Positions 27,266 through 35,326 of a stretch of DNA of 64,000 bases are shown piece after piece. The DNA lies in assembly GCF_029953265.1 (NCBI RefSeq), contig NZ_JASBAO010000001.1, positions 620,001 through 684,000 of the forward strand, given 5' to 3'. The notes beneath the pieces were generated by a model. The model saw only the letters and a program-made list of their open reading frames with translations. It did not search any database and was not told the origin of the DNA. Source of the DNA: Commensalibacter oyaizuii. GTDB taxonomy: Bacteria; Pseudomonadota; Alphaproteobacteria; Acetobacterales; Acetobacteraceae. Both the position numbers and the translations under genes were made by a program. The stretch's first letter is position 1, and the number at the start of each line of letters is the position of its first letter.

Positions 27266-28150
27266 ATGCAATTTGGAACTTTATATTCTTATTGGAATAA
27301 AGAATGGGATTGTAATACTGCAGATTATTTGAAACTTATTGAAAAAATTTCTTCAATTGGTTTTGATATTCTCGAAATTAACGCTGATCATGTTTATCAT
27401 ATGCCTGAAAGTGATCTTAAAAAATTAAATGATCTCCGTAACCAGCACGGATTGAAATTCACTTTAAATAGTGGCCCATCCAAAGAGTATGATATGGCAT
27501 CAGATAATAAAGTTATCCGCCAACAAGCCATTCAATATTACACCAAGATCCTAGAAAAAATGCCTTTATTAAAGGCAAATACACTTATCGGTGCAATTTA
27601 TTCTTATTGGCCATGTGATTTTACCAGTACGAATAAAGAACTCGCTTGGAAAAATAGTATAGCCTGCCTACGTCACTTAGGACAAATAGCAGAAGATTTG
27701 AATATCACAATAGCTCTTGAAGTACTAAATCGTAATGAAACCTATATCTTGACAAATTGTCAGGAGGCCGTTGATTACTGCAAACAAATCAATAGTAAAT
27801 CTGTAAAAATACTTTTAGATACGTATCATATGAACATCGAGGAAGATAGTATCCCAGATGCAATTCGATATGCTGGCGATTGGCTCGCACATCTACATGT
27901 TGGTGAAAATAACCGTAAATTGCCTGGCATGAATAACACTATTGATTGGCCAGCAGTCGCTGCAGCCTTGCACGATATTGGTTATGACAAAGGTGTTGTC
28001 ATGGAACCATTTATTTTAAACGGTGGATCTGTGGGAAATGCTATTCGAGTATGGCGAGATTTAAGTAATAATGCAACACCCCAGCAGATGGACAATTATA
28101 TTATCCAATCATTGAATTTCCTAAGGAAAACATTTGCAATAAAAAACTAA
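27266..28150 (+). CDS. D-psicose/D-tagatose 3-epimerase-family protein
   Basis: A 294-residue TIM-barrel epimerase. It closely follows the remembered Agrobacterium D-psicose 3-epimerase: YSYWNKEWDCN at the start, IGFDILEINADHVY, TLNSGPSKEYDMAS, YSYWPCDF near 112, IALEVLNRNETYILT (catalytic Glu), ILLDTYHMNIEEDSI (metal Asp and His), HLHVGENNRKLPG, and VVMEPFILNGGSVG (second catalytic Glu). It should interconvert D-psicose with D-fructose and D-tagatose with D-sorbose. It is divergent from the ROK-kinase-GatZ-SDR-permease operon across the shared control region. Confidence 0.88.
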   Translation: MQFGTLYSYWNKEWDCNTADYLKLIEKISSIGFDILEINADHVYHMPESDLKKLNDLRNQHGLKFTLNSGPSKEYDMASDNKVIRQQAIQYYTKILEKMPLLKANTLIGAIYSYWPCDFTSTNKELAWKNSIACLRHLGQIAEDLNITIALEVLNRNETYILTNCQEAVDYCKQINSKSVKILLDTYHMNIEEDSIPDAIRYAGDWLAHLHVGENNRKLPGMNNTIDWPAVAAALHDIGYDKGVVMEPFILNGGSVGNAIRVWRDLSNNATPQQMDNYIIQSLNFLRKTFAIKN

Positions 28151-28167
28151 TAACTAAAATATACTAA

Positions 28168-28204
28168 GTGGCTAAACAGAATTTCAATATTATTCCTTAG
28201 CCAC
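28168..28204. terminator. Putative terminator between convergent genes
   Basis: GTGGCTAA (28168-28175) and TTAGCCAC (28197-28204) form an 8-bp stem with a 21-base loop, between the epimerase gene and the convergent DUF3108 gene. The loop is long and no strong T tract follows on either strand, so this is tentative. Confidence 0.4.
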
Positions 28205-28211
28205 ACTATTC

Positions 28212-29036
28212 TTATTTATCTATAGGTATTTTTCTTAAAACTCCAGTAACCATACCCATTTTAGGATGCTGAAAATCAAATCTAACCGGTAAAATTCCAA
28301 CTTGATCAATATTTTTAAACCAAATACTGCCTGGTTGAGGTTGAGCCATCAAAGCACGATGACGAGAATGCTTTAGACCACCAATTTGTTGCGCCACTGC
28401 TTTGCAAAATAAAGCTTGACCTCTATAGGGACTGGTCCAAGTTGAAGGCATTTCCCTCTCTCCTACCGTTTCGCTGTGAAATGTGTAGACACGCAGTCCA
28501 TCAATCAAACGAAATTGATCATCGCACTTTCCTGTAGTACGAACACGATAAATCAATTCAGCCATTGCACTCATAATGTCTAAACTATGTTGCATTTGCG
28601 CATCAGTTAAAGGATCTCTTTCTGGGTCTCGTGCTGGTGTTAGTGTTTTAATAATAGGCAATTGCCCATGGTTAAAATCAATAACTATGTGAAAATCTTC
28701 TTTTTTCGATTTTCCATGAGAATTAAAAATAGTTGGGATTGCTTTTTCATTTTTAAATATACCAGACACAGTTGAATATGTATCCAAACTAAAAACAATG
28801 CTGGCAAGACCTGCAGAGATAAAATGTGCTTTTACACTATATTGATCAGGGGTTAGAGTATACGTGGCTTTTACCGTAATAACGTGCAACCCTTTGTTAT
28901 ATACATCGTAAACAAGTGAAACTGGCTTATGATCAGGAAATTGTTGCTGCTGCTTTTCTTGCGCTTGCACATTTGCACAATAAGTGGCAAAGATCCATAA
29001 AATACCTAAAGCTAAAGACGAAAAAAACTTGGTCAT
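28212..29036 (-). CDS. DUF3108-family exported protein
   Basis: A 274-residue protein with an N-terminal signal peptide (hydrophobic residues 6-24, probable cut after VQA-Q near residue 25). The body resembles DUF3108 envelope proteins: SLVYDVYNKGLHVITVKATYTLTPDQYSVKAHF near the start, an AMAELIYRVRTTGKCDDQFRLIDGLRVYTFH segment in the middle, and VRFDFQHPKMGMVTGVLRKI at the end. Two Cys residues (in GKCDD and LFCKAV) could form a periplasmic disulfide. Function is unknown. The leader holds an 11-bp inverted repeat ending next to the ribosome-binding site. Confidence 0.75.
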   Translation of the reverse strand: MTKFFSSLALGILWIFATYCANVQAQEKQQQQFPDHKPVSLVYDVYNKGLHVITVKATYTLTPDQYSVKAHFISAGLASIVFSLDTYSTVSGIFKNEKAIPTIFNSHGKSKKEDFHIVIDFNHGQLPIIKTLTPARDPERDPLTDAQMQHSLDIMSAMAELIYRVRTTGKCDDQFRLIDGLRVYTFHSETVGEREMPSTWTSPYRGQALFCKAVAQQIGGLKHSRHRALMAQPQPGSIWFKNIDQVGILPVRFDFQHPKMGMVTGVLRKIPIDK

Positions 29037-29045
29037 TTTGATCCT

Positions 29046-29116
29046 GGGATTCTTTTAACAACTATACTCTAATGAATTATAGATTAACGCATTGACTAAA
29101 TATTGAAAAGAATCCC
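29046..29116 (-). promoter_or_regulatory. Inverted repeat in the DUF3108 leader
   Basis: GGGATTCTTTT (29046-29056) and AAAAGAATCCC (29106-29116) are a perfect 11-bp inverted repeat with 49 bases between. On the minus strand the near arm directly abuts the AGGA ribosome-binding site (29045-29042), 5 bases before the ATG. It lies between hmp and the DUF3108 gene. The loop is too long and the tail too T-poor for a standard hmp terminator. Confidence 0.5.
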
Positions 29117-29172
29117 TTTTGACAATTTTGACCTTACAACTATGGATCAGGCCAATCTTTTTCTTTTACGAA

Positions 29173-30384
29173 TTATATGGTTAAACTTCCCGTTCCAAAC
29201 GCCTCGACATGAATATTACAAGGAGGAACCCCAAGATTCTTTAATATCTTGCCTTGTTCTTTCATAAATTCGACAGGACCGCATAGATAGTAATTTGCAT
29301 CTGGTACAAGTTTATCTTCAATCATTTTCAGATTCACCCTACCCACATGATCAAATTGCAGACCTGGTTGATCCTGAGTTGATGGATTTGAATAAAAAAC
29401 GATTTTTTTCATATTTTGATGTTTGGTTACAATTTCATTTAGATGCTGAAACATAGCATGGGTTTTTCTGTTACGGGTTCCATGAATAAACGCAACTGGA
29501 CGTTTATTATCTTGTTCAGCCAAATATGTTAGCATTGAAATCATTGGAGTAATACCAACACCTGCACTGATTAAATATACAGGCTTATCATTTTGATTAT
29601 CTAAACAAAACTCTCCAGCTGGAGGGGCAAGATCAATAATGTCCCCAACATCATAATGATGGTGTAAAATATTTGAAACTCTTCCTGCTGGTGTTTGTTC
29701 GGTTTGATCTTCACGTTTTACAGAAATACGATAAGTTTCTTTGCCCGGTGCATCAGATAACGTATATTGTCTGGGCTGCATCAAATCCCACTCTGGAACA
29801 TAAACCCTTACAGAAATATATTGACCTGGGTTAAATTGAGGTAGTTGCCCACCATCTACAGGTTGTAAATAAAATGAAGTAATTTGATCGGTTTCAGGAA
29901 CTTTTTTGACAATTTTAAACCCTCTCCATCCCGTCCACGATCCATGTTTTATATTTTCTGCATATAACTTTGTTTCCATGCCAATTAATAAATCTGCTAA
30001 TTGCTGATAGGCAGCACCCCAAGCATCGATCAATGCATCAGTGGCAGCGTCTCCTAATACTTCTTTAATTGAGGCTAGTAAGTGATTACCAACGATAGGA
30101 TAATGTTCGGCACGGATCCCAAGACTGACATGTTTATTGGCAATATGAACAAGCGCATTTTTTAAAATTTCAGGATTATCAATATGTTCCGCATAAGCTA
30201 AAACAGCGGTTGCCAGTGCGTGTTGTTGTTTTCCTGCTTCTTGATGACCTCTGTTGAATACCTGTTTTAATTCGGGATTAATGCTCAACATTCTTTTATA
30301 AAAATGAGAAGTTAAAGCAACGCCATGTTCCCTCAAAACTGGAACTGTAGATTTTACAATAGATTTTTGAGTATCAGTCAACAT
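29173..30384 (-). CDS. hmp: Flavohaemoprotein (nitric oxide dioxygenase)
   Basis: Hmp turns nitric oxide and oxygen into nitrate using NAD(P)H, protecting the cell from nitrosative stress. The 403-residue protein has an N-terminal globin (proximal His in HIANKHVSLGI near residue 85), an FAD domain with RQYTLSDAPG and RVSNILHHH, and an NAD domain with YLISAGVGITPMISML and YYLCGPVEFM. It stands alone with a strong NsrR-box-like palindrome upstream. Length and domain order are standard. Confidence 0.96.
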   Translation of the reverse strand: MLTDTQKSIVKSTVPVLREHGVALTSHFYKRMLSINPELKQVFNRGHQEAGKQQHALATAVLAYAEHIDNPEILKNALVHIANKHVSLGIRAEHYPIVGNHLLASIKEVLGDAATDALIDAWGAAYQQLADLLIGMETKLYAENIKHGSWTGWRGFKIVKKVPETDQITSFYLQPVDGGQLPQFNPGQYISVRVYVPEWDLMQPRQYTLSDAPGKETYRISVKREDQTEQTPAGRVSNILHHHYDVGDIIDLAPPAGEFCLDNQNDKPVYLISAGVGITPMISMLTYLAEQDNKRPVAFIHGTRNRKTHAMFQHLNEIVTKHQNMKKIVFYSNPSTQDQPGLQFDHVGRVNLKMIEDKLVPDANYYLCGPVEFMKEQGKILKNLGVPPCNIHVEAFGTGSLTI

Positions 30385-30415
30385 TGAAAAGAACCTTTAT
30401 CAATTTGCTTCTGGT

Positions 30416-30438
30416 AAAATGTATTAAAAATACATCTT
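30416..30438 (-). promoter_or_regulatory. NsrR-box-like operator upstream of hmp
   Basis: The plus-strand sequence AAAATGTATTA-A-AAATACATCTT matches the 11-1-11 NsrR consensus AAGATGCATTT-n-AAATGCATCTT at 18 of 22 defined positions and keeps the near-perfect core dyad ATGTATT/AATACAT. It lies 32-54 bases upstream of the hmp ATG, the expected place for a repressor site. The nsrR gene itself is not in the window. Confidence 0.72.
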
Positions 30439-30555
30439 TTACGACAGCGTAGTTGTTAAAAATAATGCGAAGCTTCAGAGTCTTTTAAAAGATATATATT
30501 TTATACATATTTTTTAGAAAAAATGCAAATGATATATTTATAATACTTCTTTTAT

Positions 30556-31485
30556 TTATAATAGATGCAAATATCTTTTTGCTTTGAATACGATTTCTTC
30601 CGTATCATCTAAAGGTTTGACCGCCCATTCTTCAAGGTGTCCATCAAATATTTTTATCCTATTCTGCTCTTGCATCGATTGAATAAAAGAGAGGATTCGT
30701 TTCGATTTACCAGGCAAAGGAAGAACCATTACGGGGACGGGTGTTGCTACAGCTTCAGATATCATTGAGACACTGTCTGTTGTTACTAATATAGTATCAG
30801 CACATGCCAACAACCCTAAGTAAGGATTGTCACCCTTTCCATCCCAAATATAGGCACCTAGCGGAACCAAACGATCTTGAAAAATTTTTATAACCTGTGG
30901 ATTAGTGCGTCGAGAAGGCGTCAGCGCAACTTGTATCTTCTCAACTTTTATCAATTCGGTAAGTTGATCAGCAATATGATGCGCTTCCTTCTCTCCTAAA
31001 ATAAATCTGCCGTTATTTCCCCCAATTAAAACAGTAACCAAATATTGTTCATCTGTTTTGAAATGACCTGACCACAAATTTTTATTTTTCAATAATAACT
31101 CTGAGGTTATATGATGCAAAGCTGTTCTCGATACCAAAACATTTTCACCGGTTAGGTTATCATGCGGATTAACAACAACTAAATCAAACTTGCATGCAGA
31201 AATGCGTGGGTTTTGGATATGAATTGACGGCCGCCCTTTCTTTCTTAACGCCGCATTAATGACCCCACCAACACTACCGACACTTATTAAAATTGAACTA
31301 TCTGCAACTTCAAAAGACTGAACAGAGCTTAATGGAAAAGGCCAATAAGGTGCTGATATCAAGCTCCATGGTAATTTAGGGGTTAGATGACATAACTCCG
31401 TTTGAAACCCTGCACGTTGAGCGAAGCCAATCGCCTGAGATTTCATTCCTGCAAAATTTTCAGTTAAAATTACAGCTCTCGACAT
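30556..31485 (-). CDS. ELM1-family (DUF1022) protein
   Basis: A 309-residue protein of the family called mitochondrial fission ELM1 after the plant member; bacterial members have a GT-B-like glycosyltransferase fold and often sit among envelope-sugar genes. Visible features are the N-terminal VILTENFAGMKSQAIGFAQ, IQNPRISACKFDLVVVNPHD, a Gly-rich VLIGGNNGRF near residue 155, ALTPSRRTNPQV, and VTTDSVSMISEAVATPVPV near 240, a typical NDP-sugar-binding C-domain pattern. It follows two glycosyltransferase genes (18-base gap), so a role in a surface glycan is likely. The biochemical activity is not known. Confidence 0.78.
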   Translation of the reverse strand: MSRAVILTENFAGMKSQAIGFAQRAGFQTELCHLTPKLPWSLISAPYWPFPLSSVQSFEVADSSILISVGSVGGVINAALRKKGRPSIHIQNPRISACKFDLVVVNPHDNLTGENVLVSRTALHHITSELLLKNKNLWSGHFKTDEQYLVTVLIGGNNGRFILGEKEAHHIADQLTELIKVEKIQVALTPSRRTNPQVIKIFQDRLVPLGAYIWDGKGDNPYLGLLACADTILVTTDSVSMISEAVATPVPVMVLPLPGKSKRILSFIQSMQEQNRIKIFDGHLEEWAVKPLDDTEEIVFKAKRYLHLL

Positions 31486-31503
31486 CTTACCCCTCGCTGC
31501 ACA

Positions 31504-32595
31504 TCATGCCAATTTTGACGTAACAGTATCCACAACATGCCGTGCTAATTTTTTCCATTCTTCTTCCGCATCATGCTTTTTCCTAGTCAAAGGAAAGGAC
31601 AGTTTTAAAATGGTTTCAAGGCCTTTAGCTATATCAATAATGGTCGGTTCACATAAAAAAACCAAATCTTCATGCTTAAACTGTTCAGCCAAACCACCAA
31701 CATTCGTAATCAAAATCGGCTTACCAAAAGCCAATGCTGTTGCAGCTATTCCACTTTGACTGGCCTCACGATAAGGAAGAATGACAACATCCGCCCATTC
31801 CATTAAATCAGCTATTTCATTTTCAGGCACCCATCGATTTTCTACAACAACGTTGGGATGTTCATTTAATCGATCCAAAACAACAGTTTGCGGGCCATAA
31901 CCAACAATACGCATTATATAAGGTTGATTACTAGAGATTTTTTTTAAAGACTCATCCAATAAATCTAGGCCTTTATAAAATAGTAAACGGCCGAAATTTA
32001 ATAAACGAACTTCTTTTCCCCTAGATTTCTCATAATTTTTTTGCGCTGAATATGAAAAAGCAGGATGCCAGCCAGCAATAACCTTATTTTGATTCACTAT
32101 ATTTTCAGATAATATTTTTTCATAAATATATTGCGAAAAAGTTACAACTAAACTTGACTGTTTAATTAGCTGATTTTGCAAAAAATGCTGACCTATGTAT
32201 CCGTCGCCAGGATGGGGATAAACATCGTGAATTATAACAACACAGGGAATTCGCAATAATTTTAAAGTAGCAACCATTAGTAAATCTAGTGGGCCAGGCA
32301 TCGTACAAATCGCTAAACTAATTTTTAGATTTTTTATCTTTTTGTATAAGTAAATCATCAACAAAGGAGATTGAACCACACGTTTTAGATATCCGCCAAT
32401 GGATTGGTATGTCTTGACTGGAATATCATTTTTAAATGATGAATTTTGAGCAATAATTTCTGCATGAGTTGATAAAGATAGATAGACATTTGAATTCACA
32501 ACAGAGCGCAAAGCATTTGAAAATTCAACAGCAATTTTTGGTCCAGCACCCCGACGCCCCCATTGCCAAACCAAAATATTGTCGGTTTTTTTCAT
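31504..32595 (-). CDS. GT-B glycosyltransferase (GT4-like)
   Basis: A 363-residue GT-B fold transferase. N-terminal WQWGRRGAGPKIAVEFSNAL is the acceptor domain; the donor domain shows LNFGRLLFYKGLDLLDESL (about 210), MRIVGYGP, and PYREASQSGIAATALAFGKPIL with the E(x7)E-like nucleotide-sugar site, then TNVGGLAEQF. Its product is inferred to be an envelope or exopolysaccharide glycan. It overlaps the upstream glycosyltransferase by 4 bases (ATGA), so the two are translationally coupled. Confidence 0.85.
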   Translation of the reverse strand: MKKTDNILVWQWGRRGAGPKIAVEFSNALRSVVNSNVYLSLSTHAEIIAQNSSFKNDIPVKTYQSIGGYLKRVVQSPLLMIYLYKKIKNLKISLAICTMPGPLDLLMVATLKLLRIPCVVIIHDVYPHPGDGYIGQHFLQNQLIKQSSLVVTFSQYIYEKILSENIVNQNKVIAGWHPAFSYSAQKNYEKSRGKEVRLLNFGRLLFYKGLDLLDESLKKISSNQPYIMRIVGYGPQTVVLDRLNEHPNVVVENRWVPENEIADLMEWADVVILPYREASQSGIAATALAFGKPILITNVGGLAEQFKHEDLVFLCEPTIIDIAKGLETILKLSFPLTRKKHDAEEEWKKLARHVVDTVTSKLA

Positions 32596-33764
32596 CCCTG
32601 ATCCGTTATCACGCCAATTGCGGATAACCCCTCTAATAAAGACTGTGAGTTAAATGTTTGTAATGTCTTTTGACATGCGGCTCTTCCTAAAGCAAGGCGA
32701 TAATAAGGGTTTTGAATTAATTTCTTAATTGCCTGTGCAGCCATATCACTATCTGGTTCCGCCCAATATGCTCCTTTTAGTTCATAAACTTGACGAGAAT
32801 CTTTTACAGGGACCAACTGGTAATCAACTGGCATACCACAAGTTTGGTCTATAAATTCAAAGGTCGCAGACCAATTTGTCACAATAACAGCTTTTCCAAC
32901 CAACATTGCTTCAGCGGGAACCAATCCAAAACCTTCACTTCGATGCAATGACATTACAATATCGGAATGATAAATCAAAGCTTGATTCTCTTGAGGGGAT
33001 AAAATATTTTTATTTATGATAATATTATCATAACCTTGAATGGCTTTTTTAATTAATTTTAAATCTTCTTGATATTCATCACCATAGGTTATTTTTAAGA
33101 TCAAACAAATATTTGGATCATTACCACATGCTTTTCTGAACGCCAAAATTGAAGCGATAGGATTTTTTCTAGCAAAACTGGAAGATAAACTAAAAGAAAC
33201 TAAAATGACTAATTTATCTTTAGGCAAACCCAATTGCGCGCGCGTAATATGCTCGACTGGATAATTAATTCGATCTGCAATTGGATGAGGAATAATTCTT
33301 ACAATTTTATGATATTTCGTCGCCAAAGGTTTCACCGCCTCGGCTACGAAAAGGGATGGTACCCAAATCTCATGAACATACCTAAACCCAGCCTCCCAAT
33401 CTTTAGGAAGCACTGACAATTCCCATGCCCAATATCCAATGATCTTACGTTTTTTTAATAAGGAACGCGGCAACGATAATAAAGCAAAAGGTATCTGGGG
33501 TGCATTGATATGTAAAATCAATGGTGCGTATCGATGGGTCGATAACACTCTATACGCTCTTTGATAATGACGTAATGACAAAGAATATGGTGAAATATCA
33601 AGCAAAGAGGAAGAAATATGATGTTTTTGTAAGGCTTGGAACATCACTCTTGCTCCTTCCCCCAGACCAGAAGCCCTAGACACTTCACCGCCAATAATTA
33701 CATGGGGGTCTATCAAAGGATTTGAAGAAAGTGAGGGCGCAAAAAAAGCCCCCACTCTAGCCAA
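32592..33764 (-). CDS. Glycosyltransferase family 4 protein
   Basis: A GT-B transferase of at least 390 residues. GGEVSRASGLGEGARVMFQAL (about 26-46) is the acceptor-domain Gly-rich loop; GYWAWELSVLPKDWEAGFRYVHEIWVPS and SLHRSEGFGLVPAEAMLVGKAVIVTNWSATFEFID are donor-domain motifs. The listed start is a TTG. The frame stays open upstream with plausible coding sense to a stop at 33839-33837, with no ATG; a CTG (33824) or ATT (33821) sits 7 or 10 bases after GGAG and only 27 bases after the glyA stop, so the true N terminus may be about 20 residues longer. Confidence 0.82.
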   Translation of the reverse strand: MARVGAFFAPSLSSNPLIDPHVIIGGEVSRASGLGEGARVMFQALQKHHISSSLLDISPYSLSLRHYQRAYRVLSTHRYAPLILHINAPQIPFALLSLPRSLLKKRKIIGYWAWELSVLPKDWEAGFRYVHEIWVPSLFVAEAVKPLATKYHKIVRIIPHPIADRINYPVEHITRAQLGLPKDKLVILVSFSLSSSFARKNPIASILAFRKACGNDPNICLILKITYGDEYQEDLKLIKKAIQGYDNIIINKNILSPQENQALIYHSDIVMSLHRSEGFGLVPAEAMLVGKAVIVTNWSATFEFIDQTCGMPVDYQLVPVKDSRQVYELKGAYWAEPDSDMAAQAIKKLIQNPYYRLALGRAACQKTLQTFNSQSLLEGLSAIGVITDQG

Positions 33765-33851
33765 TCCATAACGGCGAGTGTGTGGGGGCAGTAAACGCCA
33801 TAACTGATGTAATGGCTTAATCAGGAGAAATCTCCATTAAAACAGACTTGA

Positions 33852-35141
33852 TTATGCGTAAATGGGAAAGCGTTTACAAAGTGCAATAACTTTTTTATGT
33901 ACTTCCTGCTCTGTTTTACTATTATCCCCATCAGAAGCATTCGAAAGTGCTGTCAAGACTTCGTTGATTAGTAACCCAATTTCTCGAAATTCAACTTCCC
34001 CAAAACCACGAGAGGTGCCAGCAGGGCTTCCCAAGCGAATCCCTGAAGTGATTGCAGGTTTTTCTGGATCAAAAGGAATGGCGTTTTTATTAGCTGTGAT
34101 CCCTGCTCTTTCTAAGCTCTCTTCAGCTTGTTTTCCCGTTACTTTTTTAGGACGTAGATCGACCAATAATAAGTGACAATCTGTCCCTTCGGTAACAATA
34201 TCAAAACCACATTCAATCAAAGTTTCAGCCAAAACCTTAGCATTTTTAGCAACAGATTTTTGATATTCTTTAAATTCTGGACGCAAAGCCTCACCAAAAG
34301 CCACGGCTTTTGCAGCAATGACATGCATTAAAGGCCCGCCTTGCAAACCTGGGAACACAGCAGAATTTATCTTTTTAGCTAAATCAGCATTGTTGGTTAA
34401 AATGATCCCACCCCGTGGTCCCCGCAATGTCTTGTGGGTTGTGCTCGTTACAATATCAGCATATGGAACTGGATTAGGGAATAAACCTGCTGCAACTAAT
34501 CCTGCGAAATGGGCCATATCAACCATTAAATAAGCACCAACTTCATCAGCGATTTTTCGGAAACGTTCAAAATCAATAAACCGTGGATAAGCAGATCCTC
34601 CAGCAATAATTAATTTTGGTTTTTCGGCGCGAGCAACTGCCTCCATCTCGTCATAATCTAGATATCCATCTTGACGACGAATACCATAATGTAAAGCATG
34701 AAACCATTTCCCTGAAAAATTAGGGGCTGCACCATGGGTTAAATGCCCACCAGACGCCAAATTCATTCCCAAAACCTTATCACCAGGTTTAACAGTAGCC
34801 ATGAAAGCGGCTAAATTTGCGTTCGCGCCTGAATGAGGTTGAACATTAGCAAATTCAGCACCAAAAATTTTCTTTAAACGTTCAATAGCAAGAACTTCAA
34901 CCTTATCGACTTCGCTACATCCCCCATAATAACGACGTCCAGAATACCCTTCGGCATATTTATTGGTTAATACGCTCCCCTGTGCTTCTAAAACTGCCTT
35001 AGAGACAATATTTTCACTGGCAATTAATTCAATTCCATCTTGTTGACGAACAAGTTCGCTATGGATAGCTGCATTAACTTCAGGATCAGTACTTGATAAA
35101 TCAGAATGAAAAAACTGATCATAAATTTGTGTATCGGGCAT
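33852..35141 (-). CDS. glyA: Serine hydroxymethyltransferase
   Basis: GlyA interconverts serine and glycine with tetrahydrofolate, feeding one-carbon metabolism; it is a PLP enzyme of fold type I. Marks are [66 protein letters not shown], and the PLP-Lys motif [16 protein letters not shown] choose the ATG of [11 protein letters not shown] (429 residues), preceded by AGGA at 8 bases; an upstream start would add nine residues. Two glycosyltransferase genes and an ELM1-family gene follow closely and may be in the same transcript. Confidence 0.97.
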   Translation of the reverse strand: MPDTQIYDQFFHSDLSSTDPEVNAAIHSELVRQQDGIELIASENIVSKAVLEAQGSVLTNKYAEGYSGRRYYGGCSEVDKVEVLAIERLKKIFGAEFANVQPHSGANANLAAFMATVKPGDKVLGMNLASGGHLTHGAAPNFSGKWFHALHYGIRRQDGYLDYDEMEAVARAEKPKLIIAGGSAYPRFIDFERFRKIADEVGAYLMVDMAHFAGLVAAGLFPNPVPYADIVTSTTHKTLRGPRGGIILTNNADLAKKINSAVFPGLQGGPLMHVIAAKAVAFGEALRPEFKEYQKSVAKNAKVLAETLIECGFDIVTEGTDCHLLLVDLRPKKVTGKQAEESLERAGITANKNAIPFDPEKPAITSGIRLGSPAGTSRGFGEVEFREIGLLINEVLTALSNASDGDNSKTEQEVHKKVIALCKRFPIYA

Positions 35142-35326
35142 TAATAAATTCCTGCTATAACAAACCAAAGGGATTTTTATATATTTTACGTTCCTTATAA
35201 ATAAAATATATTAATTGTTTTTAAAATACTTAAAATTTAAAAAATTGATTTTCATATTGTATTTACTTATTTAAAAGCAGTTTTTGGTGGCTACTTTTCA
35301 ACACAAAATCACAAGGACGCGAATTT

